Part shown: piece by piece, positions 31,406 through 39,595 of the stretch
Position numbering within the stretch: the first letter of the stretch is position 1
Layout: each line of letters starts with the position of its first letter
DNA from: Asanoa siamensis
Lineage (GTDB): Bacteria; Actinomycetota; Actinomycetes; Mycobacteriales; Micromonosporaceae
Direction of reading: 5' to 3'
Length of the DNA: 41,222 nucleotides
Assembly (NCBI RefSeq): GCF_016862555.1
Contig: NZ_BONE01000070.1
Location: 1 to 41,222 of the forward strand
Made by a program: the position numbers and the translations under genes
The notes under the pieces: model-generated
What the model saw: only the letters and a program-made list of their open reading frames with translations
The model's database searches: none
What the model was told of the DNA's origin: nothing

Positions 31406-32149
31406 GTGGAGCGAACAACGGTCCGTCCCGGCCCTCGCACCGCGGTCGTCTGGCAGGTGCTGCGCCGCGAGCTCGACCGTGCCCCCGACGGCGGGCTCAC
31501 CATCCTCGACGTCGGCGGTGGCACCGGCGGCTTCGCCGTGCCGCTGGCCGAGGCCGGCCACCGCGTCACCGTCGTCGACGCCAGCCCGGACGCGCTCGCG
31601 GCGCTCAACCGCCGCGCCGCCGAGGCGGGCGTCGCGCCCCGCGTACGCGCGGTCCAGGGCGACGGCGACGCGCTGACCGGCCTGGTCACCCCGGGTTCGG
31701 TGGACCTGGTGCTCTGCCACGCCGTCCTCGAGGTGGTCGACGACCCGCGCGGCGTCGTCACCGCGATCGCCGCCGCCCTGCGCCCCGGCGGTGCCGCCTC
31801 GGTGCTGGTCGCCTCCCGGGCCGCCGCGGTGCTGGCCCGCGCCACCGGCGGCAACCTCGCCGCCGCGGCCGCGCTGCTCGCCGACCCGGACGGCCGCACC
31901 GGCCCGCGCGACACGCTGCGCCGCCGCTACGACGCCGACGGGGCCGCCGACCTGCTCCGAGACGCGGGTCTCGCGATCGAGGACGTCCACGGCGTACGCG
32001 TCCTGGCCGACCTGGTCCCGGCCGCCGCCGCCGACGCGGACCCGCGCACCCTGCTCGACCTGGAGCTGGCCGCCGCCACCCGACCGCCGTACCGGGACAT
32101 CGCCGCCCAGCTGCACCTGCTCGCCCGCCGCCCCGCCGACCCGGTATGA
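31406..32149 (+). CDS. Class I SAM-dependent methyltransferase
   Basis: A 247-residue Rossmann-fold methyltransferase. Motif I is ILDVGGGTGGFAVPLAEAGH (about 32-51), the ribose-binding acidic residue is in VTVVDASPDAL, motif II/III region VDLVLCHAVLEVVDDP, then AAALRPGGAASVLVASR. The first residues resemble a short N-terminal helix with RTAVVWQVLRREL. The methyl acceptor is unknown. It is followed after 28 bp, with a good GGAGG site, by the phosphodiesterase gene; the pair occurs together upstream of dinB in related genomes as far as I recall. Confidence 0.87.
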   Translation: MERTTVRPGPRTAVVWQVLRRELDRAPDGGLTILDVGGGTGGFAVPLAEAGHRVTVVDASPDALAALNRRAAEAGVAPRVRAVQGDGDALTGLVTPGSVDLVLCHAVLEVVDDPRGVVTAIAAALRPGGAASVLVASRAAAVLARATGGNLAAAAALLADPDGRTGPRDTLRRRYDADGAADLLRDAGLAIEDVHGVRVLADLVPAAAADADPRTLLDLELAAATRPPYRDIAAQLHLLARRPADPV

Positions 32150-32177
32150 GCCAGCCTGACCGGAGGGCGGCGGAGGC

Positions 32178-33329
32178 ATGAGCGAGTTCGACCAGGTCCT
32201 GCCGAGGTACGGCGCCGACAGCCTGATGGACGTGCTGCCGAGCGCGCTGGCCCAGCTCGGCGTGCCCGGCTGCACCGACGTCCTCGGCCTGGAGCTCGAC
32301 GGCGTACGCCGGATCGCCATCCTGCTGATCGACGGCCTCGGCTGGCACCAGATCCCGACCGCGGCCCCGTACGCGCCGACCCTGGCCGACCTCGCCGCCC
32401 GCGCACCCCGGATGATCACGACGGGCTTCCCGTCGACGACCCCCACGAGCCTGGTCTCCTTCGGCACGGGCGTCGGCCCGGGCACGCACGGCGTACTCGG
32501 CTTCCGCGTCGCGATCCCCGGCACCGACACCGTCCTGACCCACACGCACTGGCGCACCGACCCGGACCCGGCGGTCTGGCAGCCGGTTCCGACGCTGTTC
32601 GAGCGCGCCGCCGCGGCCGGCCTGACCGTCAGCGTCGCCAACCGCCCCGAGTTCGCCGCCAGCGGCCTGACCCTGGCGGCCAACCGCGGCGCCGCGTACC
32701 AACCGGCCTCCGACGTCGACGAACTGGCCGCCGCCGTCGTGGCCGGCCTCGGCCACCCGGGCGCGCCACCGGCGCTGTCCTACGGCTACTTCCCGGACCT
32801 CGACCGCTACGGCCACGTCTTCGGCGTCGACTCGGACCCGTGGCGCGAGGCCGCGGCCGCCGTCGACCGCCTGCTCGACCGGGTGCTCGACGGCCTGCCC
32901 CCGGACGCCGCGCTGCTGGTCACCGCCGACCACGGCCAGCTCGACGTGCCGCCGCACCACCGCTTCGACTTCGACGCGGACGCCCGCCTGCGCGCCGGCG
33001 TGCGGGCGGTCGCGGGCGAGCCGCGGGTCCGCTACCTGCACACCCTGCCGGGCGCGACCGACGACGTCCTGGCCACCTGGACCGAGATCCTCGGCGACGC
33101 GGCCTGGGTCGCCCACCGCGACGAGGTCATCGCCCAGGGCTGGTTCGGCCCCGTGCCGGACTGCAACATCGCCCGCATCGGCGAGGTGGTGGCCATCTGC
33201 CACGGCACCCACGCGGTCGTCGCCCCCACCTCCGAACACGCGATCAAGGCGATGCTGATCGCTTACCACGGCGCGTACTCGGCGGTCGAGATGGAGATCC
33301 CCCTCCTGATCTCCCGCGCCCGCCCCTAA
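32178..33329 (+). CDS. Alkaline-phosphatase-fold nucleotide pyrophosphatase/phosphodiesterase
   Basis: A 383-residue NPP-type enzyme. Two-zinc site residues appear in order: IAILLIDGLGWHQ (first Asp), the Thr nucleophile in GFPSTTPTSLVSFG, YFPDLDRYGHVFGVDS (Asp and His), TADHGQLDVP (Asp-His) and a late CHGTH/YHGAYSAVE segment. No signal peptide is evident, so it is probably cytoplasmic. It likely cleaves phosphodiester or pyrophosphate bonds of an unknown substrate. ATG with GGCGGAGGC site. Confidence 0.88.
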   Translation: MSEFDQVLPRYGADSLMDVLPSALAQLGVPGCTDVLGLELDGVRRIAILLIDGLGWHQIPTAAPYAPTLADLAARAPRMITTGFPSTTPTSLVSFGTGVGPGTHGVLGFRVAIPGTDTVLTHTHWRTDPDPAVWQPVPTLFERAAAAGLTVSVANRPEFAASGLTLAANRGAAYQPASDVDELAAAVVAGLGHPGAPPALSYGYFPDLDRYGHVFGVDSDPWREAAAAVDRLLDRVLDGLPPDAALLVTADHGQLDVPPHHRFDFDADARLRAGVRAVAGEPRVRYLHTLPGATDDVLATWTEILGDAAWVAHRDEVIAQGWFGPVPDCNIARIGEVVAICHGTHAVVAPTSEHAIKAMLIAYHGAYSAVEMEIPLLISRARP

Positions 33330-33337
33330 CGCGGGCG
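33317..33337 (+). terminator. Hairpin overlapping the phosphodiesterase stop
   Basis: CGCCCGC and GCGGGCG pair exactly around a 7-nt loop that includes the TAA stop. No U-tract follows, so function as a terminator is uncertain. Confidence 0.3.
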
Positions 33338-33363
33338 TCGAAGACCCGATAAGACAAAGGATC

Positions 33364-33447
33364 AAGGACTCCTGTCCCGGGTCCGCGGTGGTCCGGACCG
33401 TCGCTCCCGCCGGACACCGCTCCGCTTCGCTCCGCTGCCAGGTCCGC
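33364..33447 (-). repeat. Dispersed repeat, copy B (upstream of dinB)
   Basis: Reverse-complement relative of 26622-26706. On the minus strand it reads CGCGGACC...GGCGGGAGCGACGG, the palindrome GGTCCGGACC, then ACCGCGG and CCCGGGAC. One small indel and scattered substitutions separate it from copy A. It lies between the phosphodiesterase gene and the dinB start. Confidence 0.75.
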
Positions 33448-33500
33448 GGTTCACAACCAAACGGCGCTCAGGACCGGCCGGTTTCGTCGTACCCCCTGGT

Positions 33501-33506
33501 TAGCCT
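33501..33506 (+). promoter_or_regulatory. Candidate -10 element of dinB
   Basis: TAGCCT ends 7 nt before the GTG at 33514, consistent with leaderless transcription. I found no GAAC-N4-GTTC box here, so this polymerase is probably not under direct LexA control. Confidence 0.4.
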
Positions 33507-33513
33507 GTCTTGC

Positions 33514-34800
33514 GTGGGACGTAGTGCGGTGGTGCCGCGTGGGGGTGACCCGCGGTTCGGGCCCGGTGCCGACGACACCGGCTGTCCGATCCTGCACGTC
33601 GACATGGACGCGTTCTTCGCGTCGGTCGAGGTGCGCAAGAGACCCGACCTGGCCGGGCGGCCCGTCGTGGTCGGGGGCATCGGGCCGCGCGGGGTGGTGA
33701 GCTCGGCCAGCTACGAGGCCCGGGAATACGGCGTGCGCAGTGCGATGCCGACCGCGCGGGCGCGGGCGCTCTGTCCCGGGGCGGTGTTCCTACCGGTGGA
33801 CGGTGCCGCCTACGGGGAGGCGTCGCGGGCGGTGATGGCGATCTTCCACGACATCACGCCGCTGGTGGAGCCGCTCTCCGTCGACGAGGCGTTCCTCGAC
33901 GTGGCCGGCGCGGGGCGGTTGCTCGGGTCGCCCTCGGCCATCGCGGAGCTGATCCGGCGGCGGGTCGCCGAGGAGCAGGGGTTGAGCGCCTCGGTGGGGG
34001 TCGCGTCGACCAAGTTCGTGGCCAAGCTCGGGTCCGCGCGGGCCAAACCCGACGGCGTGGTCGTCGTGCCGCGCGACCAGGTGCTCGAGTTCCTCCACCC
34101 GCTGCCGGTCGACGCCCTCTGGGGCGTGGGGGAGAAGGCGGCCGAGGTGCTCCGCCGGCTCGGGCTCGCCACCGTGGGCGCGGTGGCCGAGGCACCGGTC
34201 GGGATGTTGCGGGGCGCGCTCGGCGACGCGGCCGCGGCGCACCTGCACGAGCTCGCCTGGGGACGCGATCCGCGCCGGGTGACCGTCGAGCACGTCGAAA
34301 AATCGATCGGGGCCGAGGTTACTTTCGACACCGACGTCGCTGATTCCGAAGTGATCAAGCGGGCGCTGCTGGAACTGTCGACGAAGGTCGGTGAGCGACT
34401 ACGCCGGGCCGGGCAGGCCGGGCGCACGGTCTCGATCAAGGTGCGGCTGGCCGACTTCCGCACCGTCAACCGCTCGCGCACCATGGGCACCGCGACCGAC
34501 GTGGCGCGCGAGATCTTCGCGACCGCGTGGGCGCTCTACCAGGCACTTCGACCCGGCGACCGGGTCAGGTTGGTGGGCGTGCGGGTCGAGGGGCTGACGG
34601 GTGCGTCGGGGGCCGCGCGGCAGCCTGAGCTGGGTGCGCCGGAGCGCGGGTGGCGCGAGGCGGAAGCGGCCGCTGATGCCGCCGCTGCCCGTTTCGGGCG
34701 ATCTGTGGTCCGACCGGCCAGCCTCCTCACGGGCGAACGGATGGAAATTCGACCCCGGCCGTCGGTCGTCCCGCTTTCCGACCCGCGAAGCCCCTCGTAG
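33514..34800 (+). CDS. dinB: DNA polymerase IV (Y-family translesion polymerase)
   Basis: A 428-residue active Y-family polymerase. Metal residues are intact: D30 in LHVDMDAFFASVE and D124-E125 in LSVDEAFLDV. SSASYEAREYGVRSAMP is the fingers signature; the HhH (LWGVGEKAAEVLRRLGLATV) and little-finger domain (VRLADFRTVNRSRTM) follow. The GTG at 33514 yields a 14-residue lead before the catalytic fold; the frame is open farther upstream into a dispersed repeat, which I exclude. The tail (PELGAPERGWREAE onward) is polar. No partner clamp motif was assigned with confidence. Confidence 0.93.
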   Translation: MGRSAVVPRGGDPRFGPGADDTGCPILHVDMDAFFASVEVRKRPDLAGRPVVVGGIGPRGVVSSASYEAREYGVRSAMPTARARALCPGAVFLPVDGAAYGEASRAVMAIFHDITPLVEPLSVDEAFLDVAGAGRLLGSPSAIAELIRRRVAEEQGLSASVGVASTKFVAKLGSARAKPDGVVVVPRDQVLEFLHPLPVDALWGVGEKAAEVLRRLGLATVGAVAEAPVGMLRGALGDAAAAHLHELAWGRDPRRVTVEHVEKSIGAEVTFDTDVADSEVIKRALLELSTKVGERLRRAGQAGRTVSIKVRLADFRTVNRSRTMGTATDVAREIFATAWALYQALRPGDRVRLVGVRVEGLTGASGAARQPELGAPERGWREAEAAADAAAARFGRSVVRPASLLTGERMEIRPRPSVVPLSDPRSPS

Positions 34801-34803
34801 ACT
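34775..34803 (+). promoter_or_regulatory. Candidate promoter of the DUF3040 gene
   Basis: TTTCCG (34775-34780), a 17-bp spacer and TAGACT (34798-34803). It overlaps the end of dinB and would give a leader of about 70 nt with the GGGGAGGAG ribosome site. Confidence 0.4.
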
Positions 34804-34878
34804 TGCGGGTAAGCAGTCGCTTGACTGTCACGGTCTGTCGGCCCGCCCGGGTCGACCTCGCGACCGGGGAGGAGTGCC

Positions 34879-35262
34879 GTGCCGCTCTCTGAGCACGAGC
34901 AGCGGCTGTTCGAGCAGATCGAGCGGTCGCTTGCCGAGGATCCCAAGTTCGCCTCGGCCGTGCGTGCCAGCGACCCGCGTTTCCACGCGCGGCGTCGTCT
35001 GCTGTTGGCCGCCGTCGTGATCATCGCTGGCCTGGCCCTGGTTGTCTTCGGCACGGTGAACAAGACACCGCTACTGGGCGTGGCGGGCTTCGTCATCATG
35101 CTCGGCGCCGCGGCGTTCGCCATGCAGTCGCACCGCAAGGGCCAACAGCCCGACCTGCACGTCGTGGGCGGCACCGCCAGCCGCCGCACGCGCGTGCGAC
35201 GCTCGGGCTTCCTGGACCGTCTCGAAGAGCGCTGGCGCCAGCGCCCCGAAGGACACCGCTGA
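34879..35262 (+). CDS. DUF3040 membrane protein
   Basis: A 127-residue protein. The opening PLSEHEQRLFEQIERSLAED is the DUF3040 hallmark, followed by RASDPRFHARRRLL, two adjacent transmembrane helices (about 40-58 and 63-80) and a basic tail (RRTRVRRSGFLDRLEERWRQ). Family function is unknown, though it is conserved near the mraZ/cell-division genes of actinobacteria (Rv2169c in M. tuberculosis by memory). GTG at 34879 with GGGGAGGAG upstream. A strong intrinsic terminator follows at 35312. Confidence 0.9.
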   Translation: MPLSEHEQRLFEQIERSLAEDPKFASAVRASDPRFHARRRLLLAAVVIIAGLALVVFGTVNKTPLLGVAGFVIMLGAAAFAMQSHRKGQQPDLHVVGGTASRRTRVRRSGFLDRLEERWRQRPEGHR

Positions 35263-35311
35263 CAAACCGCTGGGGCGGCGCCCGGGCCGCCACAACGGAA
35301 ATAGCTCTGGT

Positions 35312-35341
35312 GGCGTCGGACCATGCGTCCGACGCCTTTTT
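35312..35341 (+). terminator. Strong intrinsic terminator of the DUF3040 gene
   Basis: GGCGTCGGAC (35312-35321) pairs exactly with GTCCGACGCC (35327-35336) around CATGC, followed by TTTTT. This is a textbook rho-independent terminator 50 bp after the DUF3040 stop. Confidence 0.85.
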
Positions 35342-35384
35342 GCGCCCTGATCCGGCCCCGACCCGGGGAGCGGTCCGCGGTGCC

Positions 35385-35820
35385 CGAGCGTCCACGGGGC
35401 TCTCGTCCGGCGTCGAGCGCGCTCGGGTCGCCATGCGCCGGTGGTCTGCGGTGCGGATCTGCTCGCGCGCCACATGAAGGTCCGCGCCTCGTCGCCGGCG
35501 TCGAGGGCGCGTCGGCTCGGCATGCGCCGATGCCTGTGGCGCGGATCCGTCTCCGCTGCACGAGTGTCCACGGTTCCCGGCCGGCGTCGAGCGCGCTTCG
35601 GGTCGGCGTGCGCCGGTGGCCTGCGGCGCGGATCTGTTTCCCCGCCGCATGAAAGTCCGCGCCTCGTTGCCGGCGTCAAGGGCGCGTCGGGTCGGCATAC
35701 GCCGATGCCTGTGGCGCGGAACTGTCCCCCCGCTGCACGAGCGTCCACGCCTCTCGGCCGGCGTCAGGGGCGCTTCGCGTCGGCTGCGCCGATGGCCTGC
35801 GGCCACCCTTGACTCCGGTC
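35385..35820. repeat. Tandem array of ~88-bp degenerate units
   Basis: The anchor CCGGCGTC(G/A) occurs at 35407, 35495, 35581, 35670 and 35758, i.e. spacings 88, 86, 89 and 88. Units alternate in two flavours (CGTCCACG- and GTCCGCGCCTCG-type), so the higher-order period is about 176 bp. Unit 1 includes the perfect palindrome CGAGCGCGCTCG. Because spacings are not multiples of three, no protein frame is preserved. Confidence 0.85.
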
Positions 35821-35960
35821 GAGAGCCGAGCATCCGGCACCGATCGGGGGGACGGGGGAGGACCGGAGACAGATCGAAGAGCAAAGGCGGCGGTGCTTCT
35901 TCGCCAGGCCGGCGGGACTGTTCTGTCCGGCACGGGTGCGCGCTGGTCGTCTGGCCAGGC

Positions 35961-36180
35961 GGGATTGCCGGGATGCGGGTGGTCGGCGGCGGGGGCGGTG
36001 AGTAGGCGTTGCCGGGATGGCGGATTGCCGGGATGCGGGTGGTCGGCGGCGGGGGCGGTGAGTAGGCGTTGCCGGGACGGCGGATTGCCGGGATGCGGGT
36101 CGTCGGCGGCTGGGGGGCGGTAAGTAGGCGTTGCCGGGATGTGGTTCGCCAGGATGTGGGTTGTCGACGGGTGGGGGGCG
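35961..36180. repeat. 60-bp tandem array, 3.7 units
   Basis: Units begin at 35961, 36021 and 36081, with a diverged partial unit to 36180. The first two differ at only two of 60 positions; the third carries a 2-bp length change. Each unit contains TTGCCGGGATG twice. High identity suggests recent expansion or active homogenisation. Confidence 0.9.
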
Positions 36181-36585
36181 CCTGCCCCCAGCTGGCAGCG
36201 GCGGTTCGGCATCCTGCGCAGGCCGCCGGAGGTCAGCGCGTTGAACCGCTCGGCTAGCCGTTGACCTCAAATCGAGGAGTCGGCCGACGCCGTCGCGGTC
36301 GATTACGACGCGGCGGGCGTGGACCGCGCCGACTTTCCACGCCGGCTATCGGCCCCATGGCTTCCCAGATCGACGGGTCTGGAAGCAAAGGCAGCCTCAC
36401 GCGCGACCAAGCCGAGCGGCGGGCGCTGCGGCCGCCGGCGGCGCCTAGGTCGGAGTCGGCCTGCGGACCCTCGCCGGATCAGTAGAGCCGCGGGCGTCAC
36501 CACCGATTTGGCGTTGCCGGGTTGGTGCCGTGTCTTGTTGAGTGGGCAGGCCCGCAGCAAGCCGTTCCGATGGAGGGTCCGCCGC

Positions 36586-37209
36586 ATGCGTCTTCGTCCG
36601 GCCCTGGCCAGCGACATCCAAGCCGTCGCCGCTCTGCATGCCGATAGCTGGCGGCGGTTTTATCGCGGCGCCTACACCGACGACTACCTCGACGGTGACC
36701 TCCTCGCCGACCGCCTGGCCGTCTGGGCCGCCCGCCTTAACCACCCCGACCCCAGAGCCGTCACGATCGTGGTCGACCCCGAGTCGGAAAGCCGACACCA
36801 GATCCTCGGGTTCGTGCATCTGGTCAGAGACCACGACCCCACCTGGGGAGCGTTGGTCGACAACCTGCACGTCCGCCGCGCGGAGCAGGGCGGTGGGCTC
36901 GGGTCCGCGCTGCTCACCCGGGCCGCCGCCCAAGCGGGCGGGTCCGCGCTCTATCTCTGGGTTCAAGAACAGAACACCAGGGCCAGAGCCTTCTACGCCG
37001 CGCGCGGCGGGCGGGTCGTCGGGCGCGCTCAGATCTCCGATCCCGGCGGCGTTCCCGGCCGGACCGTCGGCCGACCAATGAAGCTGCGCGTGGCCTGGGC
37101 GGACGCCGCCGCCGTCGGGAAGGCGAAGGCCGCGCCGTCCCAGGGGGAGCGGCGCGGCCTGCAGGACAGGGTCAGCGGGCCCGGTTCGTCAGCAACCGCC
37201 GCGGGCTGA
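36586..37209 (+). CDS. GNAT family N-acetyltransferase
   Basis: A 207-residue protein. MRLRPALASDIQAVAALHAD is a typical GNAT N-terminus; ILGFVHLVRDHDPTWGALVD leads to the acetyl-CoA motif LHVRRAEQGGGLGSALL (about 98-114), then LWVQEQNTRARAFYAARGGR. It most resembles RimI/PhnO-like small acetyltransferases; the substrate is unknown. The ATG has a GGAGGG site 10 nt upstream. Its C-terminal ~40 residues are polar and low in homology, and its last 38 bp overlap the converging transglutaminase gene, so the true domain may end near residue 165. Confidence 0.85.
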   Translation: MRLRPALASDIQAVAALHADSWRRFYRGAYTDDYLDGDLLADRLAVWAARLNHPDPRAVTIVVDPESESRHQILGFVHLVRDHDPTWGALVDNLHVRRAEQGGGLGSALLTRAAAQAGGSALYLWVQEQNTRARAFYAARGGRVVGRAQISDPGGVPGRTVGRPMKLRVAWADAAAVGKAKAAPSQGERRGLQDRVSGPGSSATAAG

Positions 37210-39595
37210 GGCGGCCCAGGCGTTCCCGGCCCCGGGACAGCCAGGTCACCGCACCTGTGGACACGTCGACCACCGCCCCGCGCCAGCGGGACAGGACCGA
37301 TGGTGGGAACAGCGCCGCCACCAGGCGGGTGCGGCGGGTCGCGCGGCTCGCCAGGCCCCGGCGGACCGTGCGGACCGCGTGGCCCAGGCCCGGGCCGGCC
37401 AGTGGGCTGCGGGCGTACCGTGCCCGCTCCTCGGCCTGCCCGAGCAGCCGCACGCCGTCGACCGCGCCCGACGCGTCGCCGCGCAGCTCCGCCACCGCGA
37501 GGCGTTCCGCGGTCGCCCGTGGTGTCTCGGTGCGGTCGATCGGTACCCGGAAGTCGACCATCGTGTCGATCAGCTCGTCCCACGCCGCGTGGGCGTGGTG
37601 CCGACCCCGGCGGGCCTCCTCGGTCGTGGGCAGCACCGTCGGTGCCGCCGGGTCGAAGCCCGTTGACGCGCGGCGGCGGCGGCGCAGCGACGAGCGGCGC
37701 AACGCCGGCAGACCCAGCAGGAGCAGGCCCAGCAGGATCCCGCCCGCCGTGTAGAACGGCCAGCGCGGCAGCGTCGGCGGCGGGGCCGCCGGGAGTGCCT
37801 CGTTGCCGCCCGGGTCGGTGCGGTCCCGCGGGTCCTCCAGGTCGTCCGGGTTGCCGCCGGGGGCGGCCGACGGGGTCGCCGACGGCGTGATCCGCGGCGC
37901 GTCGGGATCCGGCGCGTAGTCCGGCCGCACCGCGCCCGGCACCCCGGTGCGCGGCGTCGCGTCGAACGGCACCCAGCCGTACTCGGGACCGAAGTAGACC
38001 TCGGTCCACGCGTGCAGGTTGAGGTTGGTCAGCACCATCGCGCCGCCCTCGCGGGACGTGCCGTTGGTGAAGCCGAACGCCACCCGTGCCGGGATGCCGG
38101 CCGCCCGGACCATCCAGGCCATCGTCGCCGCGTACTGCTGGCAGTAGCCCTTGCGGTTGGTCAGGAAGTTGACGATGTCCTCGCTGGAGGTGCCGCCCTC
38201 GGTCTGCAGCTCGTACCGGAAGTTGTTGGTCGCCGAGAAGAACCGGTAGATCGCCATGACCTTGTCGTACGTCGTGTCCTCGCCCGTGGTCAGCTGGTTG
38301 ACCTGGGTCTGGACCTGGCGCACCGGCGGCACCTGGGTGAACCGCTTGACCTCGAGGCCGTTGGGGTCGGGGTCGGGGGCCTGGCGCAGCGCGTCCTCGG
38401 TGTAGTTGCCGCGGACGAAGTCGAACCGGTAGTCCTTGTCCCGCGCGGTCGCCCGGTTGGAGAAGATGACCTGCTGGTTCGTGTCGAACAGCCACTGGTT
38501 GTCGAGGCCGTCGGTGCCGATCGGGATGCCGTACAGCGGCGCGAACTGCATCTGGTAGTCGGGCGACATCTCGACCTCGGCGGAATATTGCTCGTAGGTG
38601 ACGCCGGCCCGCGGCGCCTCCCGCGGGTCCTCGAGCTGGCGCAGGCTGCGCCCCTGTGGCGACCGGCTGCGGAAGCCCTCCGAGGTGACGTCGTCGGCGA
38701 CCGCGAACCGCAGGTAGAACGGGTCGGGGTCGGTGGTCGTCACGCGCGCGAAGGTGACCAGGTTGTTCTGCCGGAGCTGGCCCTGCAGCGCCGCGAACAG
38801 GTTGATCCGGCCCGGCCGGCCGGAGCCGTCGCCGAGCCCGACGCCGTCGCCCGCGCCGCCGTTGAAGCGGTTGAGCAGGCCCGAGGTCATCCCCGGGACG
38901 GCGACGGGCAGCGCGACCGCCACCAGCACACCGACGATCGCGAGCCGGCGACCGGCCGCGGCGAGCGGCGACGGCTCCCAGACGTCGACGTCGCGCCCGT
39001 CGCCGGTGAACCGCCGGCCGAACCGGCGCACCGTGTCGACCTTGTCGGCGACCAGCAGCCAGAGGAAGCCCATCGCGCCGACCACGAACGGCAGGAACGA
39101 GACGCTCTCCGAGTAGACCGCGACCGGGACCGAGTAGATCGCGAGCATCGGCAGACCCGCCAGCGCGGGCCGGCGCATGCCGACCACGGCCAGGTCGACC
39201 ATCACCGCGACCGCGCCGATGCCGAGCACGGTGACGAACAGCAGCGGGTCGCTGTCGGGTACGCGTACCGCGAAGGTCCGCATGTCGGTCCCCGACTGGG
39301 TGAGCAGCTCGCCGAAGTGCTCGAGCGTGCCCGTCCACGGCACGATGCCGAACAGCTCCCGGCCGCTGGGGAACAGCCAGGTCAGCGCGAGCAGCAGGGT
39401 GACCAGCATCGCGATGGTCTGGACCCAGACCGGCGCCCGCGCGGTGCGGGCCAGGGTCGCCGCACCCGCGATCAGGGCGACCGCGATGGTGCACTGGATC
39501 AGCCAGGTCCACTGCTCGAAGATGGTGCTCAGGGGCGCAGCGGCCATGATGGTGGCGAGCGCCGCCACCAGGCCCATGTGCCGCCGGCTTCTCAT
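37172..39595 (-). CDS. Transmembrane DUF3488/transglutaminase-like protein
   Basis: An 807-residue membrane protein. Six or so N-terminal helices (DUF3488, to ~235), an extracytoplasmic region, then a transglutaminase core with catalytic Cys in RKGYCQQYAATMAWMVRAAG (about residue 480), His in LNLHAWTEVYFG and Asp in WVPFDATPRTG. After a Pro/Asp-rich linker comes one more helix (YTAGGILLGLLLLGLPALR) and a DUF4129-like cytoplasmic end. Such proteins act at the cell surface, possibly as proteases or cross-linkers. ATG 39595 overlaps the DUF58 stop by ATGA. Always found with DUF58 and MoxR in this operon type. Confidence 0.92.
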   Translation of the reverse strand: MRSRRHMGLVAALATIMAAAPLSTIFEQWTWLIQCTIAVALIAGAATLARTARAPVWVQTIAMLVTLLLALTWLFPSGRELFGIVPWTGTLEHFGELLTQSGTDMRTFAVRVPDSDPLLFVTVLGIGAVAVMVDLAVVGMRRPALAGLPMLAIYSVPVAVYSESVSFLPFVVGAMGFLWLLVADKVDTVRRFGRRFTGDGRDVDVWEPSPLAAAGRRLAIVGVLVAVALPVAVPGMTSGLLNRFNGGAGDGVGLGDGSGRPGRINLFAALQGQLRQNNLVTFARVTTTDPDPFYLRFAVADDVTSEGFRSRSPQGRSLRQLEDPREAPRAGVTYEQYSAEVEMSPDYQMQFAPLYGIPIGTDGLDNQWLFDTNQQVIFSNRATARDKDYRFDFVRGNYTEDALRQAPDPDPNGLEVKRFTQVPPVRQVQTQVNQLTTGEDTTYDKVMAIYRFFSATNNFRYELQTEGGTSSEDIVNFLTNRKGYCQQYAATMAWMVRAAGIPARVAFGFTNGTSREGGAMVLTNLNLHAWTEVYFGPEYGWVPFDATPRTGVPGAVRPDYAPDPDAPRITPSATPSAAPGGNPDDLEDPRDRTDPGGNEALPAAPPPTLPRWPFYTAGGILLGLLLLGLPALRRSSLRRRRRASTGFDPAAPTVLPTTEEARRGRHHAHAAWDELIDTMVDFRVPIDRTETPRATAERLAVAELRGDASGAVDGVRLLGQAEERARYARSPLAGPGLGHAVRTVRRGLASRATRRTRLVAALFPPSVLSRWRGAVVDVSTGAVTWLSRGRERLGRLSPRRLLTNRAR

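Larger units (their letters stand above)
35263..36585. other. 1.3-kb non-coding region with a terminator and two tandem arrays
   Basis: No gene could be supported. After the terminator at 35312-35341 comes an array of ~88-bp units (about 35385-35820), an unremarkable 140-bp stretch, an array of 60-bp units (35961-36180), then about 400 bp without recognisable content up to the GNAT ATG. Open frames exist in nearly every phase, as expected for this GC content, but the 88-bp array shifts frame between units. A short stretch near 36283-36345 reads as a plausible acidic peptide and may be a gene remnant; I cannot support it. Confidence 0.65.

Noticed and set aside
35385-36180. CRISPR array
   Set aside because: Neither array has short identical repeats separated by unique spacers; the units are contiguous 88-bp and 60-bp repeats, and no cas gene is present.
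35676-36212. Repeat-protein gene across the 60-bp array (either strand)
   Set aside because: Frames run on into the 88-bp array, where they are not preserved; no ribosome site or domain was found.
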